A stretch of 64,000 nt of DNA from assembly GCF_020509005.1 (NCBI RefSeq), contig NC_063018.1:4526001-4590000 (forward strand), read 5' to 3'. This document shows positions 33,472 to 47,569 of the stretch, piece by piece. This DNA is from Fulvia fulva. Taxonomy: Eukaryota; Ascomycota; Dothideomycetes; Mycosphaerellales; Mycosphaerellaceae. Made by a program: the position numbers and the translations under genes. A model generated the notes under the pieces. That model was not told the DNA's origin, made no database searches, and was given only the letters and a program-made list of their open reading frames with translations. Positions within the stretch are counted from its first letter, which is position 1. Every line of letters starts with the position of its first letter.

Positions 33472-36400
33472 ACGCCCTTCGTAAACTCGAGGCTAATTAC
33501 CGCTAAGCTATCCTAGATAGGGCGGCGCTATATTAAGCTAACGAGCTAAATAAAAAGAAGTTCGAGAAAGTATATACCGAACTATAATATACGAAAAAGT
33601 ATAAGTAGGAATAAAAGTAGGACCTAGAACAAGCTAAAAAGGACCTTATAAAAACTAACTAGGACGTTACTAAGTATAGGAAGCAGGCTAATAACTAGTA
33701 TAGCTCTACTAAGAGAGCCGAAAAGGAGGTCGATATATTTAAGGTTAAAGTCGCTAAACTAGAAACACTCGTACTAGACGACTCCGCCCCTACGGCTACC
33801 GACGTAGTAGGGCTATAGTAGACTATCGCTACGCTTAAAGAGGATCTCGAGGAAGCTAAGCGTAGCCGTACTACCGAGAAACCTAAGGAGCGTAGCGCCC
33901 GCTCTCTCTCCGAGTTACGACGTTAACGCGGCGATAGACTAGCTAAAAAGCCCGCTAAATAACCCGCTACAAAGCCTACGCGGAAGTAACGTAAGGAGCG
34001 ATTCGCTCATAACTCCTCCGACCCTAGTTCCTCCGACTCGTCCTTAGACTCTAATTCTAATTTCGAAGAGCGTCCGCGCCGTAAGAGTAAGGGTAAGGAC
34101 AAGAGATCGAGAAAGAGATAAGAGACCGTTATCGTCGACGACGACGACTTCGAGATTATAGATAGTAGCGTATATATCGTACGCTATGACCTAACTATAG
34201 TAGAAGACTTTAAGACGAGTTCCTGTATCAAAGTACCTAAGCCTAAATTCTTAGAAGAGAATATATATAGTAAAGACTCGCCGATACTTAATAAGTAGAC
34301 TACTTAACTCGGTAATAAGCTTACCGCTTCTATCTTTAAGGACGTACTATCCGCCCTACGTTTCGTATAAGAAACTACTATAGGGTTAGTATACTCTATA
34401 CTCCGTAACTATATTCCCTAGAAGATCGTCTTCTCTAAAGTTCCCTCCGCGAGCCGGCTATTTAAGAGCGTAAAGAAATGCCTACTTTTTCTAGATAAGA
34501 ACTTCGGCGACTATAATCCCGAGGGCACCGTACGTAATAATATAGACGCGCTTAAGATAGTAGAGAATAATAAGTTCTCCGAGTTCTATACTAAGTTCTA
34601 ACATAAGCGCGCCTAGCTCCTATAAGGCGCGAGCCGTAAGTACGAGGTTATCGAGCTTAAGAAGAAGCTAAGCTTTAAGTACCGTAATCGACTAGTCGTA
34701 CTACCTAACGCGAAGTTGGTTAAGGAGCTTACTTAGTAATACTACTGCCTAGAGAGCGAGCTAGCTCAACTTAAATATAACCTACTATATACTAAGAACG
34801 ACGAGAAGAAGGACAAGAAGACGACTATACCTAAGGGTAACGGTACGGTATCGGTACCTCCTATAGTAGGGTAGATTATACTACCGGTACTCCCTTTAGA
34901 TAACGGTATACCTCTCGGCCGCTCTCCTTATACTAATTAGCCGCTCCTTCCGTAGAAGGACCACCCTAATTAGTATAAGAACCTTATATAACTTACTTAA
35001 GATTAGCGTACTTAGATTATCGCTAGCGGTAGCTACCTACGCTACCGGAGTACCGGCTACGTCTTAGGCGCCGCCGGCTACCTACTTAACCTATACGAGC
35101 GTCCTAAGAAGAAGGCTAATAAAAACGGCCTTACGGTTACTAAAGTACCGGCGGGAAATGCCTAAGCTATTATTAGAGCGTAATAGATAATAGTCCGCCT
35201 TAGGAAGTTTTATACTAGAACTAATACCCTTACGAACCTTATAAATATATCCGTACTATATAGGCGTTTTCCTTATAAGTCCGAGCGAGCACGCCCTCTT
35301 CTATAGAAGTAGATAAAGGACCTAAAGTCTCGTGTTACTTCATAGTAGAGGGTAGGGCAAATAGAATATATATATATACCTTCCTTAATAATAGTACTAA
35401 CTCTAAACTCGTAAATACTTCCTTTACGTAAAAATATAATTTCCCGCTCTACGATATTAAGCCCTTTACGCTAGGCCTAGGTAATAGCTCCTAAGTACTA
35501 ATAATTATTACTAAAGCTATAAACATTAAACTAAACCTTTAAGGCTATATCGAGACGGTTAAATACCTAGTTACCGCTGCCTACTATAATATAGTCCTTA
35601 GCCTTAGATAGTACGCAAAGTATAGCCCTTATAAAGACTAGAAGTAAAGCGTGCTTACCTTTAACGACGTTGACTATTAGAATCACTCTCTCTATAAGAA
35701 CGTTAGCCTACTAGTAACGTTACCTATCCCCGAGTTACTACTAACGCCGGTACCTAACTACGATAGCCTTAAGCGACCCGATATCTACGATATACCGGTC
35801 TCTTAGCCCCTCGAAGTTAGCGCCAAAAGAGTTAGGGCTAGGTATAGAGACGATATTAAGTAGATTAACTTATACGAACTCCGGAGACTCTATCGTATAA
35901 GAGGTACGGAAGTATATACTATATAGATTAACCTACGCGAGGTATATACGGCTAAGAGCGCGGCCGATCTAGTTATAGTATAAGCGTTAGGGCTTTACGC
36001 TATAATAGTACGAAAGGTTATAGGCGGTAACGCTATATTTACGTACGCTACATATATTAAAGACAGCTACTATAGAACGCTCCGTTATCGATAGGAGTGC
36101 TAGGTAGAAGCCTACGCGATAAACGTAGCTAATTATAACGTATTAATAGAAAAGCTATACCGGAAGTAGAAGGACCCCGACGTAATTGGTAAGCTACCGG
36201 CTATATACTATTATCGGTAAGCTCTATTCTCGAAGGTAGAGTTAGATAAGCTACTACCTTATCGCTCTAGCCTAGATTATAAGATTAAGCTAAAGAAGGA
36301 TACTCGGCTACCGTTTAAGCGGCCCTATCCGATTTTGAACAGAGAGTTAGAAGTAGTAAAAGCTTAGGTAGATAACTAACTTTAGAAAGGTAATATCTAA

Positions 36401-39400
36401 CGTAGTAACTTACCTATAGTATTACCGGTAATTATCGTACGTAAACTAGATAGTAGACTATACGTCTATATTAACTACCGCGCCCTAAACGCTATTACTA
36501 TAAAATCGAGGTACCCTATCCTACTTATTTAAGATACCCTTAACCGGATTAATAGTAAGAAGTACTTTACTAAGCTCGATATAATCGCTACCTTTAATCG
36601 TTTACGTATCGCGGAAGGGGACGAGTAGAAAGCGGTATTTACTACGCGCTACGGTCAATTTAAATGTCTAGTAATGCCCTTTAGTCTCTATAATACACCC
36701 GGTACCTTCTAGTTATATATTAATAACGCGCTCTAAGAGTACCTAGACGATTTTATCTCTACGTACCTCGATAACGTACTTATATTTAGCGACACCCTAG
36801 AGGAGTACATCGTTTACGTCGAGAAGGTTATAGCGAAGCTATAGGAGGTAGGACTTTAACTCGATATCGATAAGTACGAGTTCTACGTCTAAGAGACAAA
36901 GTACCTTAGCTTAATTATAGGCGCGGGCGGTAATAAGATAGATAAGGACAAGATCGCCGTGATCTAAGAATAGGAGACCCCTCGTAACCTAATAGATATT
37001 CTGTCCTTCCTTAGCTTTTATAACTTCTATAGGCAGTTTATTCGTAACTACTTAGGCATCGCCTACCCGATAATATAGCTTACTAGGAAAGACGTCCTAT
37101 AGGTATAGGGTAACGAATATTAGGACGCTTTCGAACGTATAAAATAAGCGTTTACTAAGGACGACATTATACTCGTATATTTCGTACCTAGGCGAGAAAC
37201 GAAGCTCGAAATAGATACGTCGGACTTCGTTACTACTATAGTAATGTCGTAGCGAGGAGAAGACGGTATATAGCGCCTAGTAGCTTTTATATCTAAGAAG
37301 ATGTCGCCGTAAGAATATAACTACGATATCTATAATAAGGAACTACTCGCTATTATAAAAGCCTTTAAGGAATAGAAGCTAGAGCTTATGTCTAGAGATA
37401 TTAATAGAGATAAGGCCGACTTCGAAAACCTTACCGACGAAAGCGGTAAGCTAATCCTAGTATACTCCGATTATAAGAACCTTAAATAGTTTATAAGTAC
37501 TAAGGTCCTAAATAGACGCTAGGTACGTTAGTCCGAGTTCTTATCGTAGTTCTACTTTAAGATTATCTATATTCCTAGTAAGACAAATATTAAACCTAAT
37601 ACTCTAATACGGCGGCTATAGGACGTCCCTATAAACGATAACGACCTATAAAGATAGTATTAAGAACAGACGTTACTACCTAAGTACCGATTCCTTAATA
37701 TCTCGCCGATAGAGGTCCGTCTAGGCCGATAGGACAATAAACTTATAACTAAGATCCGCGTTATATACAGAGAAGCGGAGCTATAGTAAGCGTTACGCTA
37801 GTTAGACGTAGGAGAGCCTTATACGCTACTATACTAGTACCGTATAGATAATAGCGAGGCGGTAGCTATAGGCGGCCTTATCTATATTAAGAATAGATAC
37901 GGCGGCTATAACGTCTTCGTACTAGACGTACCGGGTTTACGCTTTAAGGTCTTCTAAGTATATTATAGTACCCCCTCTACTAGTTACCTAGGTCGTACAA
38001 AGACCTACGAGCTTATTACTTACGACTTCGTCTAGCCCGGCCTTTCGTAGTATATACATAATAAGATCTTTAAGTACTACAAATACCGCTTGTTAAAACC
38101 CTCGTAGATATAATACCTAGGGCTACTAAAACCCCTACTAATCCCGTTTAAACTATAGGACGAAATTGCTATAGATTTCGTAGTAGAACTACTAAAGAGT
38201 ACTAATTACAATAGCGTTATATATACTAATGCCCTTACGATTACTAACTATACGAGTAAAGGATACTATATAATTCTAGTAAAGGAGATAACGGCCGAAT
38301 ATATCGCCGAGGTCGTCGTCTAGACTACTACCGCTTATATAGTACCCCTCTGTCTATCGTTATAGATCGAGGTAGTTAGTAGCTATTAGCTTTTTAGTAA
38401 CGCTTCTACAAACTAGTAGGGATAGTCTATAAGTTATCTATAGCCTTCTATCCTAAGACTAATAGATAGTCTAAGAATATAAATAAGGAGATAGAGAAGT
38501 ACCTCCGTATCTTTATCGACTACGTATAAGGAGATTAGGTATAGTAGCTTCCGCTAGCGGAATTCGTAAAGAATAACTATATTATAGAAGCAATAGGTGT
38601 GTCGCTATTCTTTACTAAACGAGGTCGTAATCCTCGTGCTAGTAACTTTAATAGAGATAGCCTCCCTAAGCGTCTAATACCTACTAAGTAACGCCTATCC
38701 GCCGAAAAGGTAGAGCGTTTTACTTAATAGATAAAGGACTTCTATACGTACCTATATAAATACTTACGTTACGATTAAGCTCTATAAGTAGATAACGCTA
38801 ATATATACTGTACTATACTACCGCAATATAGCCTAGGCGACCGTGTCTATATTAATACTAAGAACTAGAAGTTATTACGCCTAGCTAAGAAGCTTAATAT
38901 CAAATAGTTTAGACCGGTAATAATTACTACCGCGCTCGGTAAGAATACGTATAGTATTGCCCTACTAGAGACGATCCGCGTATATAACTCCTTCTATTTA
39001 AATCTTCTCCGACCGGTAGATCTAGAAGATAACGTACGACCGCGGCCGATCAAGGTTACTAATAAAACTAGTAATACGTTTAAGACCTAGGAGGTTAAAC
39101 GCGTCCTAGATTCTAAGCCGAAGGGTAGAGGCATTACTATACTAGTAAAATAGAAGGGCTATTTAGATAGTAAGTCTACCTAGAAGACCGTAAGCGTAGT
39201 ATATAAGGATATACTAAAGATAGTTGTAGACTTTAAGTATAACAACCTAACTAAGTCTATACTAATCAACTTTTATCCGCTAGAAGATTAGATTCTAAAT
39301 AAGACCTTAGTCGATATAAGGCCGGACGCGAACGTAATAGATCTAGTACCTTAGTTAACCGTAACGGTATAGCCTCTACGTAAAGGTAATAGCCCTATAG

Positions 39401-39974
39401 CTCTAGCTAAGAATAACTACATGCCTAATACTAACGATAGCTATATTAAAAGGGTTTTAGTACCTACTTCTAGTAAGTTATTAGAGCTAATAGATAAAAC
39501 GAATAATATAGAGGATAATAAAGCTTTTGTATTTACGCTAAGGAAGATTTAAGGATATACGCTTCGAGACGAAGGTGTTTTAGAGGGGGGTAGTATTACG
39601 GCCGCTCTGTAAGTGAAGGACTCGAAACTGATCACGTGACCCGGGGTCACGTGACCCAGATGACTAAGCTCGGCCCGATACTAACGCCTAATACCTCGGC
39701 CTTTAAGTATAGGCCTCGTTCTTAGACTCTCTTCTCTCTTTAGCTATCGACTTTATGAATACTATACTCTTATACTCTCGTACTATAGTCTCGTAATAGT
39801 ACTCTTTTCTTAGAAGCCGCCGCTTAAGGCGTAACTTATATTATAGCTAGAGTAAACGGCTATAGCGGCGACGATACTTAACGTATTAGTCGCCTAGCTA
39901 GACTAACTCGAAAGTTAGAACTCTTTACCCGAGCCGACAAATATACGTAGTTAGACGATACGATAGTTAGACTC
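33472..39974 (+). mobile_element. Gypsy element B, 5'-truncated, plus orientation, RIP-mutated
   Basis: It starts in gag without a 5' LTR, directly at the edge of Gypsy A. Reading through TAG stops, gag (to about 35200) includes a coiled-coil region (V-A-K-L-E-T-L-V-L-D-D) and an acidic/serine-rich part. Pol then has protease, RT with Y-L-D-N-V-L-I-F-S-D (36766-36795; catalytic D to N, a G-to-A change), RNase H and integrase with a C-terminal extension to about 39560. A polypurine tract (TTAGAGGGGGG, 39580-39590) is followed by the 3' LTR starting TATTACGGCC at 39594. The LTR keeps CACGTG motifs. Its right end is not clear, because the old Copia begins at 39975. Confidence 0.82.
39594..39974 (+). 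repeat. 3' LTR region of Gypsy element B
   Basis: It follows the polypurine tract. It contains two TCACGTGAC or GTCACGTGAC sites around 39631-39656, separated by a CCGGGG core. The right boundary is uncertain. Confidence 0.6.
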
Positions 39975-40732
39975 TATTAAATAGGTACGAGTTACGTAGT
40001 AGTAGAAGACGGCGGATTATACGAAAGACGAAGAAGGACCTAATAGGATAGCGTATATCTATATATTGTTAGGGCGAGAGCCTAGCCTATAAGATGTAAG
40101 AGTAAAAGCGAGAATATAGGTACGAAGTGCAGATACAAAGGGTATAGTATAATTACTACATAAAACAAAAGACGAAGAAAGTAAGAGAGGCCTAGGGAAG
40201 GCTAGATACTTATACGCGACCCTCGCGAGTGCATGTCCCCGCATCAATAGGGCTAACCCGTACGAAGCCGCGCTTAGTAGCTTTGCTCAAAACCTTATTC
40301 TAACCTGCCCTACGCTCCGAGTCTTCTACGAGCTTCTTCTAGGGTCTAGCGTAGTCGCGGGTACTCGCGGGAGTGCCGTAAGTCACATAGTTACGAGCCG
40401 AAGTGAATCTGTCAAGGGTTAGTAGAGTGGTGAATTTGGAGGGCTAGGTCCCGTAGTGAATACTACGGGGTATATAATTCTTAGCGCTTATATACTAAGC
40501 TAGGCTTTTACTTCTTAACGACTTCTAAGCACTCTAAGGCTCTTCTGTCGCCACCTCCTATACACTCTATAGGGAGACTATAACATATATAGTATCGCTA
40601 GTATTAGTATAGGTAGATACTAGATGTCCGGATGTTTACTAGCCTATAGGCTAGTAAGCCCTAGTTACGTGATCTAGTTATATAATATACCTATACCTAT
40701 ATACTTGACCTACGGCCTATATATTCTTGATA
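39975..40732 (-). repeat. 3' LTR of the old Copia, interrupted by a solo LTR
   Basis: 39975-40066 and 40591-40732 together match the 218-bp LTR of the young Copia in reverse complement, with extensive CA-to-TA change. The start TATTAAATAGG corresponds to TGTTAAACAGG. Confidence 0.85.
40067..40585 (+). mobile_element. Solo LTR (519 bp) of an unidentified family
   Basis: It begins TGTTAGGGCG, ends CTATAACA, and is flanked by a perfect 5-bp duplication TATAT (40062-40066 and 40586-40590). TG...CA ends with TIR-like TGTTA/TAACA and no internal coding region indicate a solo LTR. It retains more CA/TG than its host LTR, so it is younger. The strand is arbitrary. Confidence 0.85.
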
Positions 40733-41157
40733 CTCCTACTTAGGCTATATAGTCTCCTATAATCCCTTTACGTAAGCTAGAGCTACCTTATAAAGCTTTA
40801 GAACTACTAGCTATTAAGGAGCTTTATTAACCTATTAGTAGCTATATCCTTTATATAGTAGTAGTCTACTCTAATCTTCTTCTACTACTAGAGATGTCTA
40901 ATATAGTTATATATAAAATCAATATGTTTTGACCTTTTATATATATAGGCATCTTTAATAAGTGTTAAAGCGGCTTAGTTATTACCTATAAGCTTGACTA
41001 GCCTTAGCTCGTTAATAGTGCCCTTACTTACCCTTATACTCGGCTAGAAAGAGCTTTTTCCTACTAGTTCTAGGCACCCTATTTCCCTAAGGACAGTAGT
41101 AAGAAATTGTAACTACTTTACGGCTACGTTTATAGCTATAAACTCAGCTTCTATTAT

Positions 41158-41391
41158 TATTAAATAGGTACGAGTTACGTAGTAGTAGAAGACGGCGGAT
41201 TATACTAAAGACAAAGAAGGACCTAATAGGATAGCGTATATCTATATATAGTATCGCTAGTGTTAGTATAGGTAGATACTAGGTGTCTGGATGTTTACTA
41301 GCCTATAGGCTAGTAAACCCTAGTTACGTGATCTAGTTATATAACACACCCACACCTATATACTTGTCCTACGGCCTGTATATTCTTAACA
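41158..41391 (-). mobile_element. Solo Copia LTR inside the old Copia
   Basis: 234 bp matching the young Copia LTR in reverse complement, RIP-mutated. It is flanked by a perfect 5-bp duplication ATTAT (41153-41157 and 41392-41396), and lies within the RNase H region of the old Copia, between the codons for T-S-T and E-A-E-F. Confidence 0.88.
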
Positions 41392-42301
41392 ATTATTAAT
41401 GTTATAATAGACTTCTACTTCCTACTTATCTAGGATATAGGTGATCTATAAAGAAACTATACGTATCCTAGAATAAAGACTCTATATACTTTGTCTTAAG
41501 CGTAGTTAGAGTCCTAGTATCCCTAGAGATTGCCCCCTCCCTTTCTATATATAAGACCTAGGTCTAGGTACGACCGTAGGTATCGGGAGAGCTTCTTTAA
41601 AGCCTTTATATACTACTACAAGGGATTTGTAATATATAAGCTAATTCTTCTAAGGGGGAATACTAAGTCTAGCCTTATTATTGTCATTAGCTATATCTAG
41701 GTACCATTATAGCTCTAGTAATCCTGTTTGTTGCACCTCTTATCTATAGGTGCCGTAGGCACTAAATGCTCGTAGCTCTCTATAGGTAAGTAGGTTGGCG
41801 TAGCCTTCTCTCTAGCTATGCTTATCTTAGCTAAGTTAGCGTAGACATAGTGTCCTTGATCAAGCTTCAAAGTGCCTTAGGACCTGTCTCTTATAATCCT
41901 TATTCTAAGGATCTTCGTAGGTTCACCAAGATCTTTAATCTTAAACACTTTTCTAAGCTTAGCCTTAAACCACTAAACATCTAATAGCTTCGGAGCTATA
42001 ATAGGTATGTCATCTATATAGGTAAGGACTATAAGGTCTCTATCCGTATAGATAAGTAGGTATAGATCTACCTAGGACTAGGTAAATCTAATCTTCTCTA
42101 GCTTCGTAACATAGAGCTTATTCTAGTCTCTAGCTGCTTCCTTAAGCCTATAAAGGCTTCGTAGGACCTTAAACACTATGCTTAGAGGTGCTTCAACTCC
42201 TAGGGGTAGGATTATATAGATGTCTTTAAGAAGGCTACTTTAGGTAAAAGTATTATTTATATCTACTAGGTATATCTCGAGATCTCTCTTATATACTTCT
42301 A

Positions 42302-42457
42302 TAACGGTTTATAATCGTGTTAATACAAAGTAGCTAGGTACGTAGGAAAGAGGAGCGCGAGGTACGCCGAGGTTATATATAGCCGAGGCGCGCTAGTGAC
42401 GCGCGGTCACGTGACCTATATACTAGCTGACTATTTACTAGGCCTAGGGCCGTGACA
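42302..42457 (-). repeat. Gypsy C left (3') LTR
   Basis: 156 bp from TAACGGTTTATAAT to GGGCCGTGACA; near-identical to 54362-54517. It contains GGTCACGTGACC. Confidence 0.9.
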
Positions 42458-45400
42458 CTACCCCCCCTTCAAAATCGCTCTCAGTCCCTTAAGCTCGTAT
42501 TATCGCTACTACGAAAGCAGTGTATCCTCTATATCGTCATTTCTATTACTTCTATTATCTATTCTATCCGCTATCGTATCGTTATTACTACCTCGGTCGG
42601 TATTATCGTATCCTCTACGGTAGCTAACCTAGCCTATATAAGTCGTAATTTCGTGCTTACTATAGCGATTTACGAACTCTACGAAAGAGTTCGTTATAGC
42701 TTCTATTACTTATATTAAGGAAGAGCTATAGTACCTATTACTAACTAATATTAGCGGTGTAGCTATAGTTACTTAGTTAAGGGAAGATTACTATTTACGT
42801 TAACGCTTATCTTATACTTACCTACTATTGGTCATCTTTCTTAAAGTAGCCGCCTACGGGTCTTTACTTATACTAGTCTTCGGCTCGTAGCTCTTAACCG
42901 GTAGTAGAGCTATAGGCACCTACGTAATTAGTATACGTAGCCCTCCTATAGTTACTAGGTTAGACGTAGCTATTAACGAAGCGTTTATAGCATCGCTAAT
43001 TATGCCGTCTTCGGGTATATCCTCGTTCGGAATCCACCCTAGTAGTAGTATAAAGCCGGCTAGCCTATCTTTCGTAGGATAGTTATAGTAGAAGTCCGCA
43101 ATAGAGGCGGCGGTAGTATCTATTAACTCCTTAGCGGGCTCCTAAGTAGGCCCACTATGACTAACCTATTGTACTAGATACTCGTATTGTCTCTCCTTTC
43201 TTCTACTACGTAGCGCTAGTCCCGGTAATAGCGTACTCTTTATATCTAGTATCGTATCTAGTAACTAATACGTACTTATATCGCTATTATCGTCTTCTAC
43301 CTCTATAAGTACTAGTAGTAGTTATACTTAGCCTAGTATTGGTTTGTATACCGGTATTAGTAGGTTAGCGTAGAAGCCGTTATATAAGTTACTTAGCGAT
43401 CGCGGTAAATCTAGGCGATACGTATCGTATAGTAGTACTTTAGTAATCGTATAAGGTCCGGTATAGCGGTAGTTAAGTTTCTTTAACGGGCGCTTAGTAC
43501 GCTAGTTACGAGTACTAAGGTATACTATATTACCTACTTCGTATCGTAGTACGATCGTATAGTATTTATTTACGTACTCGACTTACGACGCTTATACTAT
43601 CTCTATCGAGTCTCTTAGTTTATAGCGAAGCTCTATTATACGCTATACGAAGGTATTTACTAATTCCGCGTCTAGGCGTTGTTTGTATAGGAGTAGCTAT
43701 ATAGGTAGGTTAAGCTCTATATCCGCGTATCTCGGATTCTTACTAATGTTAGCTATAAAGGGGCTTATACTAGTCGTTTTAGAGACATAGTCATTAGCTA
43801 TAAATTCTACGAGCGGTAACTAGTCCGGCTAGTCATCTTATATATAGCTAATAAATACGCGTAGATATTGCTCTATTATCTTATTCGTATTCTCGCTCTA
43901 TCTATCGGTCTTAGGATAATATCCGGTAGAGATCTTACGCCTGATCTATAGTAGTTTATAAAGGCGTCCCTAAAAGGCTAAAATCTATTAATGTCCGCGG
44001 TCCGATATAATCGTCTTTAGTAATCCGTAGCGTAAGAAGATGTACTTAATATAGACGTAGGCGATGTATTTAGCTATTATTTCGAGAACTAGAATATAGT
44101 AGCGCTCCTTACCTAGTCTATTAGTCACCGTAAGCGCATTCTTGTACTATTAACCGTCGGCCGTATACTTCGCTCTAGGTAAGTCGATAACGAAGTCTAT
44201 AGCAATATTATCCTAAGTATCGAAGGGGATAGGTAGTAGGGCTCAAAGTCCGTACTATAGTTCGTTAATACTACGGCTATTACGATATATCCGGTAGGCG
44301 CGTACGAAAGATCTAATAAAACGGGTTATCCTTAGCTATATATAATATCGTAATACGAGCCTACTCGTAGTAGTCTTACCTAGGTGTCCGGCTGCCGGTA
44401 TATTGTAAAAGGCTTTAACTATACGTATATAGATAGTGTTCTCCTTATCCTCTATAGCTAGAATAAAGAGGCTATACCCGCTATATCGGTTCTTAATATA
44501 TATTATACCGTCGACTAGTATTACGTACTTATTGTCTATCTTGTTCTTTCGGAGTAGTTTCACTAGTTCTCCTACCGCGAGTTAGGTAGTAGCTTCGACT
44601 ACGTTATCTTGTTTATATAGCTTACTAATGTCTACTACTAGGGCTTTGTCTATAACTACTCCTTCTACTTTGGATACGGATAGTCTTACGATCTAGCTTA
44701 CGCTAACCGATAGGAAGTGTTCTAGTTTTAGTAGTACCCTATCCTATTAAGTATAACGCGGATCTGACTTGTTATATAAGATAGCGTCTTAGGAACGTCG
44801 AGTAAGGCTATCTAGCTTCGCTCCTTATACTCCTAGTCAGTATACAATCTTAAAGAAGAACTGTAATAAGAACTCGGCCTACCTAGCTTAGCGTCTATTT
44901 AGCTACTTAGATATTATAAAGTATTCTAAGTTCTTATAGTCGCTATAGACGAGTATAGGGTAGCCGCTTAGGTCGGTAAAGTTCTTGAAGTCTAGTTTAT
45001 CGATATCGCCGGCTATTAGCTCTAGCTTCTATTCCTTAAACGCCTTAACGATTACGAGTAACTCCTTGTCGTAGATGTCGTAGTTATACTCCTACGGGCT
45101 CATCTTTTTCGATAGGTATACGATAGGGTAGAGGATGTTATCCTCGTTATATTACGATAGGACTACTACGGTTATAAAGTCGCTTACGTTAGTCTATAAG
45201 ACGGTACGTCTCCCGGGGATAACTATCGCTAGTACTGTTCCCTTAGCGTCGGTAAATACTTACTTTAGTCCTTCGAACGTATTCTAACATTCGTTTGTCT
45301 AGTACTAGGGGTTGTCCTTCTTAGTTAGCTTTACTATAGGCAGAACTATCTTGCTATAGTCCTTAATAAAGCGTCGATAGAAGCCTAAGAATCTATTAAA

Positions 45401-46792
45401 CGTAAGGATATCCTTTACGTTAGTAGGAGTCCCCTATTTACATATTGCTTATACCTTAGCTAGGTCTATTAATACGCTATCCTTACCGATAATTAATCCG
45501 AGGTACTTAGTAGATTGAGTATAGAACTCGTATTTAGAGATATCGAGCTAAAGGCCTACCTTACTATACTTACGGAGTACCTTCTTTATATACTCGATAT
45601 GTTCTTCGAGCGTATCGCTAAAGATTAGGATGTCGTCGAGGTACGCGGACGTAAAGTCGTCGAGGAACTCTCTTAGGGTATCGTTAATATACGATTAAAA
45701 TGTCCCGGGTACATTATATAGTCTAAACGGTCTTACTAAGTACTCGAACTAGCTATACCGTACCGTAAACGCCGTAAGCTATTCCGACCCTTCCGCTATA
45801 CGTATACGGTTAAAGGCGGCGATAATATCTAGCTTAGTAAAGTACTTCTTCCCTATAATACCGTTAAGTGTGTCCTATATTAGGGGTATAGGATACCTAG
45901 ATTTTATCGTACGTTTGTTTACCTATCTATAGTCGATATAAACTCTAAGTCCTCCGCTAGGTTTCTTAACGATAAGTATAGGTAAAGATACGTCTACCCT
46001 TCCTTCGTATCTACGGATACCCTTCTAGGCCAATTGTTCTTAGACCTAATAAGCTATTACCTCGTCCTCTTAGTTTGATATACGGTAATGTCGGCTAAAG
46101 GGCGGAGTCGCGCTAGGCTTCAGTTTGATCTTATAGTCGATACCTAGCCTATACGGTAAAACCTCCTTCGTATCTTACTTAGAAAAGACGTATATAAACT
46201 CGTAATAGATAGGTAGGAGGTGATCCTTCGGATCGATTGTCTCCTCCTTTTTCTTTATAAACTTATTAATATCAGACTATACGTATATCTTATAAGCGGA
46301 TAGTGTCGGGCTAGTACGCTACGCTACTAGTACGAGCGCCGCTACTCGAGCATCTAGTCGTTCGATAGTCTTGTTATTAGATAGTATCCTATAGCTAGTA
46401 TCGGGCCTATATACTACTACCTTACGTATATTCCGAGCACTTATAGTATAAGCTATTAAAGGGTCCGTTACGCGGAGATCCCCTAGTTACTATTATTCGT
46501 TCTTATCGAAAATAAATATTATATATACTTTAGCGCCCTTTTACCTAGCTATCCTGTCAATAGCCGCTTTGCTAACTTCCTAGATATCGATATCCGGTAG
46601 TTTCGGTACGGGCGGCGTCTCGGTCGATGTCTCGGGCTTAGGTCGTTACTTTATAATCACGTCGGAAGTTATAGTCTAGACTAGATCTCCTTTATCGTCT
46701 TCTTTAACGGTGGCTTAATATAGTGATCGGGTCTTTAGAGCTACTTCAAAGCTTTGCTTAGTAATTATAGGCTCCTACTTATTGTTAATACT

Positions 46793-47010
46793 TGTTGAGA
46801 ATATGCAGGTCATAGGGTCAACATTGAGTGCTTAGGGGGATTAGTAATCAGGGCTTGCTAGTCAAGTCCTGAGTACAGCTGTCCCTCCTGAAACACCTAC
46901 ACCAACACCGGCGATACTGTATGTAGATACACGCTATCCCATTGGGTCCTTCTTCGTCTTTTGTGTGATCCGCCGTCTTCCACTGCTGCGCAACTCGTAC
47001 CTGTTTAACA
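46793..47010 (+). repeat. Young Copia 5' LTR
   Basis: It begins TGTTGAGAATATGCAGG and ends CTGTTTAACA. No difference from the 3' LTR was seen. Confidence 0.97.
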
Positions 47011-47022
47011 GGTTATGAGCCC
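47011..47022 (+). promoter_or_regulatory. Primer binding site, initiator tRNA-Met anticodon-loop type
   Basis: GGTTATGAGCCC directly follows the 5' LTR. Its complement, GGGCTCATAACC, is the anticodon stem-loop of initiator tRNA-Met. Drosophila copia and yeast Ty5 prime from such an internal site of that tRNA. Confidence 0.8.
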
Positions 47023-47569
47023 GAGTTAGCAACTCGGTGTTTCACCCTCGACAAAGTCGTATTGGAGTTATTCCTCTTCAGAACAAAAGGAAGGCAGACT
47101 GGAGGCCGCACCCGCATTGCACAGGAAGCTACAGCCGCGCTGTAGGTGCATATAAGACGTGAAAGAGCCTAGTGAGGCACTGTCAGACTCCGAGTCAGGG
47201 AGCCTGTGCCAATACCTCAGACAAGTGGGCGAGCTTACTGAGAAGAGTCGCTCTCCGGACATCGCGTTCGCATCGACTAACTGTTCCGTCTGAGGGAGCC
47301 GTAGTGTCTCAGAACACCCTCCCCTGAGAGAGCTACAGACAGTGTCTCAGAAACACGATCCTTACGACCGACTTTCCTCGCTTTCTTGTGGACAGCCATT
47401 CTCTCCACTATCAACCTCGCGTTCGGTTCACCTCCTATCGATCCGATCGCGTACGAACGAATACCTTTCTTCTGTAGGCAGCCATCCTGTCCTATATATA
47501 AAAGCATGGAGGAAACCGGACACAGCACCCTTGGTAGGAGGAGAGCAGCACCTATCCTAACCAAGGACA

